Below, in pieces: positions 52,917-62,469 of a stretch of DNA of 64,000 bases (the stretch's first letter is position 1; every line of letters starts with the position of its first letter). A program made the position numbers and the translations under genes. The stretch is from an uncultured Muribaculaceae bacterium (GTDB taxonomy: Bacteria > Bacteroidota > Bacteroidia > Bacteroidales > Muribaculaceae). The stretch spans positions 1-64,000 of the forward strand of contig CAJTXL010000013.1 of assembly GCA_910583525.1 (NCBI GenBank), given 5' to 3'. The notes under the pieces were generated by a model. That model was not told the DNA's origin. It worked only from the letters and a program-made list of their open reading frames with translations, and searched no databases.

Positions 52917-55900
52917 ATGATGCGCCGTATAGTATTGTCCCTGCTCCTGGTGTTTGTCTCTCTGCAGGGCTTTGCAGAGCCTCTTTCGGCGAAAGGTCTG
53001 TGTTGGTTCAATTTTCATGCAGGTGACGGTGCTAATGCGGTTTTCAGCATTTTCCGCGACAGCAGTGGCCGCAATTGGGTCGGTTCGACCTCGGGCCTCT
53101 ATCTTTTCGATGGCTACCAGTCGTATGCGGCAAAGTATGACTCATGGACGTTCCGGGCGCAGATTTATGCCATGGTCGAGCATGACGGATTTATTTTTCT
53201 GGGCACAAATGACGGTCTTTTTACTCTTGACCCCGATAAAAATACCGTACGGGTTGTTGAAGGTGCGTTCCCACGTGAAATCCGTGCTTTGCTGAAGGTC
53301 GATAACGAGCTGTGGATAGGGTCGCTTGGAGGGCTTTACCGTTATAATTTCGTTACCGGGGCGGTTGCCGACGTGTCGCGCGAACTTCCCCATCATGCGG
53401 TTTATTCATTGCTTGAAAGTGCAGAAGGAAAAGTTTATATAGGAACGTACGACGGCCTTTGCGTGTATAATCCTGCAGAGGCGTCTTATGGCGAGTTTCC
53501 GCTGCCACGCACTCTTGCACCAGGCGGCAATGTCTTTGTCAATGCCATGGTAGAGGATGTTGCTTCGGGCATCCTGTATCTTGGCACTGAAGGTGCTCTG
53601 TTCAGTCTCGATGTTGCAGACGGAACTGTCGGGCGACAGTCGTGTTGCGACGGCAATTCGGTGAAATCACTCGCCCTGAGCGGTCTGAACGTGATTGCCG
53701 GCACCGACAATGGCCTGGTGTTCATTCCGGATGCCGGTGCGCCGACGGTGTTTCGCCACGATTCGCGGACGCCGTATTCGATAGCGTCGAATGTGGTGTG
53801 GAGCCTGTTTGCCGATGATTTGGGTAACGTATGGTGCGGCACCGAAGTCGGTGTCAGCATCATAGACTATCGTTCACCGGTGAGGGTGTATTCGTTGGCC
53901 GACATAACGGGCATAAGCGCCGGACAGCAGGTGTTCAAAATCTTTCGCGACAGCGACGGTTCTTTGTGGCTCGGCGGCACCAACGGTGTGATTATGTTCG
54001 GAGTCGACGGCGATGTGGAGTGGTTTATGCCGGGCAATGCGGGCCACAGTCTTTCGCATAACCGCGTAAGAGACATCATCGAGACTTCTGAAGGTGATGT
54101 GTGGGTCGCCACCGACGGAGGCCTCAATATCTTCGACCGCCGTACTAAAAGTTTCGTTAACCACCGTGTAACCGATTTCAAGCGCCGGCTCAACGCCAAC
54201 TGGGCTTACGGCATCCTTGAAGATACTGCCGACAGTACCATATGGGTGGCTGGATATCTTGGCGGCGTGTTTCGCGAGAAACTGTCGCGCTTCCATGCCG
54301 AAGGTCTTTTGCACCGCGCCGACACGGTGCTCTCGGTCGAGGATGGCGGCATACATAACAATCTTATAGGACAGATTGTGCAGGATGCCGCGCGTAACAA
54401 ATGGGTGTTGCATTTCAGAGACTCTTCGCTGACGCGTATCGACGGGCGCACATGTGCCGTAAGCCGTGTGAATGTCCGGGCCGTCACCGGCGAAGAGCCT
54501 ACTATACTTTGCCCCGACCCACGCGGTGGTCTTTGGTGCGGTTTCTACGGCGGTGTGGCGCATATCGGTATGTCGGGCGCTGTAGGGGATGATATAGTGC
54601 ATTTTCCGTTCGGCGGTTCCGACGAGACTGTCAGGGCCATGGCGTCTGTTGGTCGTAATCTTTGGGTTGCCACCACGTCGGCGGTGTGGGAGGTCGATGC
54701 GGCTGCCATGAAGGCGCGTGTGCTTCCGTTGCCTGCCAAGGCCTACACGGCAATCTACTATGACAAGCAGCTAAAGGAGGTAATACTTGGCGCAGTTGAC
54801 GAAATCGTTACTGCCGACCCTTCGCGTCTACTGTCGTGGCCCGAAGATGAAGAAATAGCCATGCTACGTATCCGCGAGGGTGGCATGCAGGCAAGCATAG
54901 ATTACCGGGGCGCAGCCGCCAAGGGGCGTTTCGACCTACCGAGCGACAACCGCGACATATCGGTCGACCTTGTCACGGCATACTTTTCGCCAAGCCAATA
55001 TCTTCGCTTCTGTTATCGTCTTGACGGCGACAAGTGGCAGCTGTTGCCCGACGGCGACAATTGCGTGAGGCTTACGTCGCTGGTCCCGGGCAGGCATAAG
55101 ATGGAGTTTGCCATAGCCGGAGTTGAGGCTTCGACCAGGAAGGTCGATGTCGTTGTCGCAGAACCGTGGTATAGGACAAATCTTGCCTGGGCGCTCTATG
55201 CCATTGTTCTTGCAGGTGCTGTTGTGCTGATTGTGAGGGAAACACGTCGCCGACACCGTCGCCGTATCGAAGAAATGGAGCGCACAAATGCTCTTGCGGC
55301 TGTCGAGAACAGGCTCTTTTTCCTATCCAATATATCGCATGAGCTTAAGACGCCCTTGTCGATGATAATAGGCCCGTTGAGCAAAGTGCGTACGGGCGAA
55401 GACGCCGAGTCGGCAGCCGGAGACATAGAGACAGCCTATCAGAGTGCGCTGAAGCTGAATACGCTCATCCATCAGACGGTAGAAATCAATCGCATGGAAC
55501 TGCGCTCCGAGAACATGCTGATATATTCTCGCATCGATGTGGTGGAGTTCTGCCGCGACATATTCGACAATTATAGGCGCAGCGAGCCGGGACGAACGTT
55601 TGTGTTCTCGGCAGAGCAGTCGCACATATATGCTCGCACAGATGCCGTCAAGCTTGAGTCCTTGGTTACAAATCTGTTGTCTAATGCGGTAAAATATACG
55701 TCGGACGGTTCTACGGTGGCGCTCAGCGTGTCGCTCGACGTTCACGATTTTGAGATTTCCGTTTCTGACGATGGAGTAGGCATACCGCAGAGCGAACAGT
55801 CGCTTGTGTTCCAGCGTCTTTACCGCTCGCCGCGCACTGCCGGCACGCGTGAGGGCACTGGCATCGGCCTTTACCTTGTGAGGCAGTATGCGCAGCTGCT

Positions 55901-56795
55901 CGGCGGTTCTGTTACGGTCGCCAGCCGTGTCGATGAAGGTTCGACCTTTACGTTGAGACTGCCTTTGGGCGAGGTCGATGAAGATGCGGACACGAGCGGC
56001 GAAGCGTCCGGCGACGTGGCGTCCGACAAGCGCAAGCGTGTGCTCATAGTCGACGATAACCGTTCGATAGCGTCGTTCATTTCGTCGTTGTTGTCGAAAG
56101 ACTATAATTGTGCCGTCGCGGCCAACGGTAAAGCCGGTCTTACGGTAGCGGCAAGTTTCCGTCCCGACATTATAATATCCGACGAGATGATGCCCGTGAT
56201 GTCGGGTCTTGAAATGAGCCGTCGCCTTAAAGACAACCCGAGCCTTGCCGCCATACCTATATTGTTGCTTACGGCCAAAGATACGCCCGGAATACACGGC
56301 GAGAGCATAGCCAACGGCATCGACGCTTTCATGCCCAAACCGTTCGATGCTCCTGCCCTGGTGGCCAAGGTGGCGCAGCTGATAGGTTCGGGCGAACGTA
56401 TGCGGCAGAATATGATGCGCGACGCTCTTACGGCCTCGGAAACGGAGCCGGTGGAGACTTTTGCCGAAAAACAGCTCGCCGAAGTCAGCGCCGTGGTGGA
56501 GAACAATCTCTCGAACCCCGACCTAAATGTCGATTTCGTGTGCCGTGCCGTAGACATGAACCAGAAATCGCTCTACCGACTGCTGAAAAAGTATGTGGGT
56601 GTTTCGCCTGTGGATTATATCAGGCAGATGCGCCTGCGTAAGGCGGCCATGTTGCTTGAGCAGGACAAATTTTCGGTGAGCGAAGTCATGTATATGGTCG
56701 GGTTCAGTTCGTCGTCATATTTCTCGAAGTGCTTTACGGCGATGTTCGGCTGTTCGCCGGGACAATATCCGGGCGAACGCCCTGCCGACGGCTGA
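52917..56795 (+). CDS. Hybrid two-component system sensor/regulator (HTCS)
   Basis: 1292 residues combining a whole signalling path. Signal peptide (1-20), two seven-bladed Reg_prop-type propellers (about 30-640; repeats like GNVWCGTEVGVSIID, GSLWLGGTNGVIMF), a Y_Y_Y domain (about 680-755), a membrane helix (about 762-782), HisKA with H808 (SNISHELKTPLSM), HATPase (NLLSNAVKYT, DDGVGIP, GTGIGLYLV), a receiver domain with D1089 (IIISDEMMP), and a C-terminal AraC-type HTH (about 1190-1285). HTCS proteins usually sense a glycan breakdown product and activate a neighbouring susCD locus; none is present here. The gene is 3 nt behind the MscS channel. Confidence 0.95.
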   Translation: MMRRIVLSLLLVFVSLQGFAEPLSAKGLCWFNFHAGDGANAVFSIFRDSSGRNWVGSTSGLYLFDGYQSYAAKYDSWTFRAQIYAMVEHDGFIFLGTNDGLFTLDPDKNTVRVVEGAFPREIRALLKVDNELWIGSLGGLYRYNFVTGAVADVSRELPHHAVYSLLESAEGKVYIGTYDGLCVYNPAEASYGEFPLPRTLAPGGNVFVNAMVEDVASGILYLGTEGALFSLDVADGTVGRQSCCDGNSVKSLALSGLNVIAGTDNGLVFIPDAGAPTVFRHDSRTPYSIASNVVWSLFADDLGNVWCGTEVGVSIIDYRSPVRVYSLADITGISAGQQVFKIFRDSDGSLWLGGTNGVIMFGVDGDVEWFMPGNAGHSLSHNRVRDIIETSEGDVWVATDGGLNIFDRRTKSFVNHRVTDFKRRLNANWAYGILEDTADSTIWVAGYLGGVFREKLSRFHAEGLLHRADTVLSVEDGGIHNNLIGQIVQDAARNKWVLHFRDSSLTRIDGRTCAVSRVNVRAVTGEEPTILCPDPRGGLWCGFYGGVAHIGMSGAVGDDIVHFPFGGSDETVRAMASVGRNLWVATTSAVWEVDAAAMKARVLPLPAKAYTAIYYDKQLKEVILGAVDEIVTADPSRLLSWPEDEEIAMLRIREGGMQASIDYRGAAAKGRFDLPSDNRDISVDLVTAYFSPSQYLRFCYRLDGDKWQLLPDGDNCVRLTSLVPGRHKMEFAIAGVEASTRKVDVVVAEPWYRTNLAWALYAIVLAGAVVLIVRETRRRHRRRIEEMERTNALAAVENRLFFLSNISHELKTPLSMIIGPLSKVRTGEDAESAAGDIETAYQSALKLNTLIHQTVEINRMELRSENMLIYSRIDVVEFCRDIFDNYRRSEPGRTFVFSAEQSHIYARTDAVKLESLVTNLLSNAVKYTSDGSTVALSVSLDVHDFEISVSDDGVGIPQSEQSLVFQRLYRSPRTAGTREGTGIGLYLVRQYAQLLGGSVTVASRVDEGSTFTLRLPLGEVDEDADTSGEASGDVASDKRKRVLIVDDNRSIASFISSLLSKDYNCAVAANGKAGLTVAASFRPDIIISDEMMPVMSGLEMSRRLKDNPSLAAIPILLLTAKDTPGIHGESIANGIDAFMPKPFDAPALVAKVAQLIGSGERMRQNMMRDALTASETEPVETFAEKQLAEVSAVVENNLSNPDLNVDFVCRAVDMNQKSLYRLLKKYVGVSPVDYIRQMRLRKAAMLLEQDKFSVSEVMYMVGFSSSSYFSKCFTAMFGCSPGQYPGERPADG

Positions 56796-56848
56796 CGCGC
56801 GGCTTCGGCAGAAGTTATCAACATCGGGGCGATTATTGCTCCGGCACT

Positions 56849-56880
56849 GTTGCATAATCGGCTTTTTTTTGCTAACTTTG
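56849..56880 (+). promoter_or_regulatory. Promoter for nrdJ
   Basis: GTTG (56849-56852), 20 nt, TAACTTTG (56873-56880), leaving a leader of about 16 nt before the ATG. Confidence 0.72.
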
Positions 56881-56900
56881 CCGAGCTTGAAATCACAACT

Positions 56901-59441
56901 ATGGACACAGCACAAAGTTACACTTACGAGGAGGCTCTCGAGGCTTCCCTTAAATATTTTGGCGGCGACGAACTCGCCGCTCAGGTATGGGTGAGCAAGT
57001 ATGCCCTCAAAGACAGCGACGGCAACATATACGAGCTTACGCCCGACGACATGCACCGGCGCATAGCCGCCGAACTTGCCCGGATTGAGGCCAAATATCC
57101 GCAGGGCATGGACAGCGAAGAGATTTTCGGCCTCCTGCGCGATTTCCGTTATGTGGTGCCGCAGGGCAGCCCCATGGCCGGAATAGGCAACAACTACCAG
57201 GTGGGTTCGCTGTCGAACTGTTTTGTAGTCGGCATCGACGGCAAGCCCGACAGCTACGGAGGCATAATGCGCATCGACCAGGAGCAGGTGCAGCTGATGA
57301 AACGTCGCGGCGGAGTAGGGCACGATTTGTCGCATCTTCGCCCCAAAGGCATGGCCGTCAGGAATTCGGCGTTGACGTCGACGGGGCTTGTGCCGTTCAT
57401 GGAGCGCTATTCCAACTCCACACGCGAGGTTGCCCAGGACGGGCGCCGTGGTGCGCTGATGATGACGGTGTCAATCAAGCATCCCGATTCGGAGGCTTTT
57501 ATCGACGCCAAGATGACCCCCGGCAAAGTTACGGGCGCGAATGTGTCGGTGCGCATCGACGATGATTTCATGCGCGCCGTCGAGGCCGGCACGCCCTATC
57601 GTCAGCAGTTCCCTGTCGATGCCTCCGAGCCGCTCGTCACCAAAGATATCGATGCGGCCGCTTTGTGGCAGAAAATCGTAGCGAACGCATGGAAATCGGC
57701 AGAGCCTGGTGTGCTGTTTTGGGATACGATACGCCGCGAGTCGGTGCCCGACTGTTATGCAGACCTCGGTTTCGAGACAATCTCTACCAACCCTTGCGGC
57801 GAAATACCGCTGTGCCCCTATGACAGCTGCCGTCTGTTGGCCATAAACCTGTATTCTTTTGTGAAGAACCCCTTTACAAAAGACGCTAAATTCGATTTCG
57901 AGCTGCTTACGCACCATGTGCGCCGCGCCCAAAGGATTATGGACGATATCATAGACCTCGAAATGGAGAAAATCGACCAAATCCTTGTCAAGATAGAGTC
58001 TGACCCCGAGCCTGAAGAAGTCAAGGCTCCCGAGCGTGACTTGTGGCTGAAGATAAAGGAAAAGACACTCCGCGGCCGCCGTACCGGCCTTGGCACTACG
58101 GCCGAAGGCGACATGCTCGCCGCCATGGGCTACCGCTACGGTACGCCCGAAGCTACCGATTTCAGCGAGAAAGTGCACCGTGCCGTGGCTTTGGCCGCAT
58201 ATGCCGAGTCGGTCGAGATGGCGGCACAGCGAGGCGCTTTCGAGGTCTTTGATGCCGCGCGCGAGGCCGACAACCCCTACATCAAACGCCTGGCCGAAGC
58301 ATCGCCCGAGCTGTACGAGCGTATGAAAGCCGTCGGGCGGCGAAACATAGCATGTCTTACCATAGCGCCGACAGGCACCACGAGCCTGATGACGCGCACC
58401 TCGTCGGGCATAGAGCCGGTGTTCATGCCCGTGTATAAACGTCGCCGCAAAATCAATGCCGCAGAAGCCGTGGCGCGTGTCGATTATGTCGATGATTCGG
58501 GCGACGCTTTCGAGGAATACATCGTATATCACCCCAAGTTCCTTGAATGGATGAAAATCGCCGGGATTGACACGGCAAAAGACTACACCCAGGCCGAACT
58601 CGACGAGATTGTGGCGCAGTCGCCCTATGCCGGAGCGACGGCAAACGACATCGACTGGCATGAGAAAGTGAACATGCAGGGCCGCATACAGCGTTGGGTC
58701 GACCACTCCATTTCGGTTACCATCAACCTGCCTGCCGACATAAGCGTCGAGGCTGTCGAAAGCCTGTACCGCCAGGCATGGCATGCCGGATGCAAGGGCT
58801 GCACGGTATACCGCGACGGTTCGCGCTCGGGCGTGCTTGTGGCCGTAGAGGCAAACAAGAAGAAAGACGTCCCGGCCGAAGGAAACCATCCGATAATGGC
58901 AAAGCGCCCCATAGAGCTTGAAGCCGATGTCGTGCGCTTCCAGAACAACAAAGAAAAGTGGATTGCTTTCGTCGGTCTTGTAGACGGACGCCCGTACGAG
59001 ATTTTCACCGGCCTTGCCGATGACGAAGACGGCATATTCATACCCAAGTCGGTTTCCCACGGCAAAATTATCAAAGCCGTGGACGAAAACGGCAACAAGC
59101 GCTACGACTTCCAGTTCCTCAACAAACGCGGCCACAAGACCACCATCGAAGGCCTTTCGGACAAATTCAACCCTGAATATTGGAACTATGCAAAGCTGAT
59201 ATCGGGTGTGCTGCGCTACGGCATGCCTATCGACCAGGTGCTCAAACTTGTAGGCGGGCTCGAACTCAACTCGCAGTCTATCAACACATGGAAGATGGGC
59301 GTCGAGCGTGCCCTCAAGAAATATCTGCCTAACGGCACTACCGCTGCCGGCCAAAAATGCCCCAACTGCGGCCAGGAAACCCTTATCTACCAGGAAGGTT
59401 GCCTTATCTGCACCTCGTGCGGCACCTCGAAGTGCGGATAA
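56901..59441 (+). CDS. nrdJ: Adenosylcobalamin-dependent ribonucleotide reductase (class II)
   Basis: 846 residues. The ten-stranded barrel carries VGSLSNCFVVG (redox cysteine), NPCGEIPLCPYDSC with the thiyl-radical site loop and CLTIAPTGTTSLM. The C-terminal zinc-ribbon-like end holds CPNCGQ...CLICTSCGTSKCG, whose last cysteines can re-reduce the active site. It makes deoxyribonucleotides aerobically or anaerobically with adenosylcobalamin. The start at 56901 (MDTAQSYT) follows the promoter by 20 nt; the frame open further upstream is not transcribed. No cobalamin riboswitch fits in the ~16-nt leader. Confidence 0.94.
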   Translation: MDTAQSYTYEEALEASLKYFGGDELAAQVWVSKYALKDSDGNIYELTPDDMHRRIAAELARIEAKYPQGMDSEEIFGLLRDFRYVVPQGSPMAGIGNNYQVGSLSNCFVVGIDGKPDSYGGIMRIDQEQVQLMKRRGGVGHDLSHLRPKGMAVRNSALTSTGLVPFMERYSNSTREVAQDGRRGALMMTVSIKHPDSEAFIDAKMTPGKVTGANVSVRIDDDFMRAVEAGTPYRQQFPVDASEPLVTKDIDAAALWQKIVANAWKSAEPGVLFWDTIRRESVPDCYADLGFETISTNPCGEIPLCPYDSCRLLAINLYSFVKNPFTKDAKFDFELLTHHVRRAQRIMDDIIDLEMEKIDQILVKIESDPEPEEVKAPERDLWLKIKEKTLRGRRTGLGTTAEGDMLAAMGYRYGTPEATDFSEKVHRAVALAAYAESVEMAAQRGAFEVFDAAREADNPYIKRLAEASPELYERMKAVGRRNIACLTIAPTGTTSLMTRTSSGIEPVFMPVYKRRRKINAAEAVARVDYVDDSGDAFEEYIVYHPKFLEWMKIAGIDTAKDYTQAELDEIVAQSPYAGATANDIDWHEKVNMQGRIQRWVDHSISVTINLPADISVEAVESLYRQAWHAGCKGCTVYRDGSRSGVLVAVEANKKKDVPAEGNHPIMAKRPIELEADVVRFQNNKEKWIAFVGLVDGRPYEIFTGLADDEDGIFIPKSVSHGKIIKAVDENGNKRYDFQFLNKRGHKTTIEGLSDKFNPEYWNYAKLISGVLRYGMPIDQVLKLVGGLELNSQSINTWKMGVERALKKYLPNGTTAAGQKCPNCGQETLIYQEGCLICTSCGTSKCG

Positions 59442-59468
59442 AGCCGACAGGAAACATTTTAAAAGATT

Positions 59469-59520
59469 GTCCCGGACAGCCTCGCCGATAAAGGCGCGAC
59501 AGTCCGGGACGCTTGTTTTT
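59469..59520 (+). terminator. Rho-independent terminator after nrdJ
   Basis: Outer stem GTCCCGGAC (59469-59477) / GTCCGGGAC (59502-59510), inner stem CGCC (59483-59486) / GGCG (59493-59496), then GCTTGTTTTT. Confidence 0.88.
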
Positions 59521-59575
59521 GTGCGGATTAAGCCTTTTTAAGGCATGGTTCTGTCGTGTGTAAGCTTTTTTTCGC

Positions 59576-59583
59576 TAAATTTG
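59576..59583 (+). promoter_or_regulatory. Promoter -7 box for glyS
   Basis: TAAATTTG fits TAnnTTTG; a weak TCTG lies 22 nt upstream (59550-59553). The leader is about 30 nt. Confidence 0.7.
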
Positions 59584-59617
59584 CGCTTTGAATTATAAAC
59601 TTAACGACAATAAGATA

Positions 59618-61162
59618 ATGGCTCAACAAGACGATGTATTCAAGAAAATCGTTTCCCACGCCAAGGAATATGGTTTCGTCTTTCCCTCCAGTGAGATTTA
59701 CGACGGCCTGTCGGCGGTCTATGACTACGGCCAAAACGGTGTAGAACTTAAAAACAACATAAAACGCTACTGGTGGGACGCCATGACGCTCCTCCACGAA
59801 AACATTGTCGGCATCGACTCGGCCATATTCATGCACCCGACCATATGGAAGGCTTCGGGACATGTCGATGCTTTCAACGACCCCCTCATCGACAACCGCG
59901 ACAGCAAGAAGCGCTACCGTGCCGACGTGCTGATAGAAGACCATCTTGCCAAAATCGACGATAAGATAGCAAAAGAGGTGGCGAAGGCCGCCAAACGTTT
60001 CGGCGACGCTTTCGACGAAGCCCAGTTCCGTGCCACCAATGCCCGTGTGCTCGAACATCAGGCCCACCGCGACGCCCTGCACGAACGTTTCGCCAAGGCC
60101 ATGAACGACAACGACCTCGACGGCCTGCGTCAGATTATCGTCGATGAAGAAATTGTGTGCCCGATTTCCGGCACCAAGAACTGGACTGAGGTGCGCCAGT
60201 TCAACCTTATGTTCAAAACCGAGATGGGCAGCACTGCCGACGGCTCGATGACCGTATATCTGCGCCCCGAAACGGCTCAGGGTATCTTTGTGAACTATCT
60301 CAATGTGCAGAAGACGGGCCGCATGCGCATTCCTTTCGGCATCGCACAGATAGGCAAGGCGTTCCGCAACGAGATTGTGGCACGCCAGTTCATATTCCGT
60401 ATGCGCGAGTTCGAGCAGATGGAGATGCAGTTCTTTGTCCGCCCCGGCGAAGAGCTTAAATGGTTCGCCCAATGGAAGGAATGGCGTCTCAAATGGCACA
60501 AGGCTCTCGGCATGGGCGACGAAAAATACCGCTATCACGACCACGACAAGCTTGCCCACTACGCCAATGCGGCCACCGACATCGAGTTCCTTATGCCGTT
60601 CGGCTTCAAGGAAGTCGAGGGCATACACTCGCGCACCAATTTCGACCTTTCGCAGCATCAGAAGTTCTCGGGCAAGAAAATCGAATATTTCGACCCCGAA
60701 CTCAACGAACACTACACGCCTTACGTCATCGAAACGTCGATTGGCGTAGACCGCATGTTCCTCAGCGTTCTTTGTTCGGCCTATGAAGAGGAACAGCTGC
60801 CGGGCGGCGATACCCGTACGGTGCTTCACCTTCCGGCTCCGCTTGCTCCCGTGAAGTGCGCAGTGCTTCCGCTTGTGCGCAAGGACGGTCTGCCCGAAAA
60901 GGCACGCGAAATCGTCGACGAACTCAAGTTCGACTTCGCGACGCACTACGAAGAAAAGGATGCCATCGGCAAGCGTTACCGCCGTCAGGATGCCATCGGC
61001 ACGCCTTTCTGCATAACGGTAGACCATCAGACGCTCGAAGACAATACCGTGACCCTGCGCGAACGCGATTCGATGGAGCAGACGCGCGTAAAGGTAGAAG
61101 ACCTGCATGCCCTGATACACGACCGTGTAAGCCTGGCTTCCTTGCTCCGTAAATTACGTTAA
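59618..61162 (+). CDS. glyS: Glycyl-tRNA synthetase (single-chain, alpha2 type)
   Basis: 514 residues, the homodimeric class II enzyme used by eukaryotes, archaea and some bacteria, not the alpha2-beta2 enzyme of E. coli. Class II motifs are visible: MTVYLRPETAQGIFVNYL, MRMPF-like RMRIPFGIAQIG, FIFRMREFEQMEMQFF, and ETSIGVDRMFLS (motif 3). The anticodon-binding domain follows at about 410-510. ATG 59618 (MAQQDD) is chosen over a TTG upstream. Likely one transcript with lemA and the FKBP gene. Confidence 0.95.
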   Translation: MAQQDDVFKKIVSHAKEYGFVFPSSEIYDGLSAVYDYGQNGVELKNNIKRYWWDAMTLLHENIVGIDSAIFMHPTIWKASGHVDAFNDPLIDNRDSKKRYRADVLIEDHLAKIDDKIAKEVAKAAKRFGDAFDEAQFRATNARVLEHQAHRDALHERFAKAMNDNDLDGLRQIIVDEEIVCPISGTKNWTEVRQFNLMFKTEMGSTADGSMTVYLRPETAQGIFVNYLNVQKTGRMRIPFGIAQIGKAFRNEIVARQFIFRMREFEQMEMQFFVRPGEELKWFAQWKEWRLKWHKALGMGDEKYRYHDHDKLAHYANAATDIEFLMPFGFKEVEGIHSRTNFDLSQHQKFSGKKIEYFDPELNEHYTPYVIETSIGVDRMFLSVLCSAYEEEQLPGGDTRTVLHLPAPLAPVKCAVLPLVRKDGLPEKAREIVDELKFDFATHYEEKDAIGKRYRRQDAIGTPFCITVDHQTLEDNTVTLRERDSMEQTRVKVEDLHALIHDRVSLASLLRKLR

Positions 61163-61173
61163 TACTGAAAATT

Positions 61174-61782
61174 ATGAAAAAATATATCGTTATCGGCGTC
61201 ATCGTGGCGCTCGTGCTGATAATTTTTGTCAGCGGCCGCTCGACATACAACTCAATGGTTACCCTCGACCAGGACGTTGAGCAGGCTTGGGGCAAAGTTC
61301 AGGTGCAGTACCAGCGGCGCCTCGACCTCATTCCCAATATGGTGGAGACCGTAAAGGGCTATGCCGCCCACGAGAGCACCACTTACGAGAATGTCACCAA
61401 GGCGCGAGCCGGTCTTACCGACGCGTACAACGAAGCCAACGGCCTAAAAGAGGCTACGCCCGACCAGCCGCAGACGTTCGACAAGTATAATCAGGCTCAG
61501 CAGGAACTGAACCGAGCGCTGTCGATTTATGTCAACGCCGTGCGCGAAGCCTATCCCGACCTAAAGGCCGATACTCAGTTCGCCAATCTTCAGACAGTGC
61601 TCGAAGGCACCGAAAACCGTATAGCCACCGAACGCGGTCGCTATACCGAGGTGGTGAAAGAGTACAACGTGAAGGTGAAGCGTTTCCCTGCCAACATATG
61701 GGCCGGCATATTCGGCTTCTCGGCCAAGCCCCAGTTCCAGGCCGACGCCGCTGCCGCCACGGCGCCTAAAGTACAGTTCTAA
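61174..61782 (+). CDS. LemA family protein
   Basis: 202 residues: an N-terminal membrane helix (about 4-20), then the LemA helical domain with YNSMVTLDQDVEQAWGKVQV and QRRLDLIPNMVETVKGYA, strongly conserved in the family. Its molecular role is not settled; it is widely found near envelope and stress genes. 11 nt after glyS and 12 nt before the FKBP gene. Confidence 0.92.
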   Translation: MKKYIVIGVIVALVLIIFVSGRSTYNSMVTLDQDVEQAWGKVQVQYQRRLDLIPNMVETVKGYAAHESTTYENVTKARAGLTDAYNEANGLKEATPDQPQTFDKYNQAQQELNRALSIYVNAVREAYPDLKADTQFANLQTVLEGTENRIATERGRYTEVVKEYNVKVKRFPANIWAGIFGFSAKPQFQADAAAATAPKVQF

Positions 61783-61794
61783 ACCGCTTTGTAG

Positions 61795-62370
61795 ATGAAA
61801 AAATACTCCTTGCCTCTCGTCCTGGCCCTGCTCGCAGTGGTGTGCACGGTCGTTTCGTGTAACTCTGACGAAGAAACGACATGGGACGAATACCGTGAGT
61901 ACCGCGACCTGAACAACGAATGGCTTGCCGATTTGCAGACCCTCAAAGATGAAAACGGCGAGCCGTACTACAAGATGATAGTACCGTCGTGGAATCCCGG
62001 CGCTTTCGTACTTCTGCATCATTACAACGACCCGGCAGAGAATGCCGACAAGCTGTCGCCTCTATACACCAGCACTATAGATGTAAGATACAAACTGCAT
62101 CTATATGACGGAACCCCTGTTGATTCGTCAGACAACGTAACCCAATACGGCACGCCCGGCGTCTACAGAGCCAAGCTCAACACCCTTGTGCAAGGATGGG
62201 CAATCGGCCTGTCGGGACAAGTGCATTGCGGCGACTCCGTAGAGCTGATAGTTCCCTATGGCGTAGGCTATGGTGCTCAGACGATGGGTGAAATAAAACC
62301 GTACTCCAATCTCCGCTTCAACATAAGGCTCGTCGACATACCGTATTACGAGCTTGCGCCGTACGAGTAA
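61795..62370 (+). CDS. FKBP-type peptidyl-prolyl isomerase lipoprotein
   Basis: 191 residues: lipoprotein signal (VVSC, C22), then FKBP domain (about 75-185) with KLHLYDGTPVDSSDN, VQGWAIGLSGQVHCGDS and VPYGVGYGAQ. Core FKBP aromatic residues are partly kept (W in VQGWA). After the cysteine comes NSDEE, an acidic stretch like the lipoprotein export signal for the outer face of the outer membrane. It would help fold exported proteins, or be surface-exposed. Confidence 0.87.
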   Translation: MKKYSLPLVLALLAVVCTVVSCNSDEETTWDEYREYRDLNNEWLADLQTLKDENGEPYYKMIVPSWNPGAFVLLHHYNDPAENADKLSPLYTSTIDVRYKLHLYDGTPVDSSDNVTQYGTPGVYRAKLNTLVQGWAIGLSGQVHCGDSVELIVPYGVGYGAQTMGEIKPYSNLRFNIRLVDIPYYELAPYE

Positions 62371-62390
62371 GCGCAGATGCTAAAAATGAC

Positions 62391-62423
62391 AAAATGTCAG
62401 CCCGACGGGTTGGCATTTTTTTT
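62391..62423 (+). terminator. Probable terminator after FKBP gene
   Basis: AAAATGTCAGCCC (62391-62403) pairs with GGGTTGGCATTTT (62407-62419), two G-T pairs, 3-nt loop, then T-run to 62423. Its 3' half also contains a sigma-54-like sequence (see the separate entry). Confidence 0.75.
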
Positions 62424-62425
62424 GC
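62411..62425 (+). promoter_or_regulatory. Possible sigma-54-type promoter upstream of htpG
   Basis: TGGCATTTTTTTTGC puts GG (62412-62413) and GC (62424-62425) exactly ten bases apart, the sigma-54 spacing. No TAnnTTTG box is visible between here and the ATG at 62470. The overlap with a terminator means this could be coincidence. Confidence 0.3.
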
Positions 62426-62435
62426 TTGTTTGTTA

Positions 62436-62447
62436 GTCATAAATGAC
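62436..62447. promoter_or_regulatory. Palindrome GTCATAAATGAC upstream of htpG
   Basis: A 5-bp inverted repeat (GTCAT / ATGAC) around AA, 22 nt before the htpG ATG. It is a candidate operator. It does not resemble CIRCE (TTAGCACTC-N9-GAGTGCTAA). Confidence 0.3.
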
Positions 62448-62469
62448 AAAAACTAAAATACCATATATT

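Noticed and set aside
56782..56811. Hairpin at the end of the HTCS gene as terminator
   Set aside because: A 7-bp stem (CTGCCGA/TCGGCAG) exists but overlaps the stop codon and lacks a T-run.
56796..56900. Cobalamin riboswitch upstream of nrdJ
   Set aside because: The promoter box ends 20 nt before the ATG, leaving no room for an aptamer, and no B12-box is seen.
57471..59354. Long open frame on the minus strand opposite nrdJ
   Set aside because: It mirrors the codon phase of a certain gene; no family is recognisable and no promoter is seen. Codon bias alone explains the lack of stops.
59528..61120. Long minus-strand frame opposite glyS
   Set aside because: Antisense to a complete glyS; composition effect.
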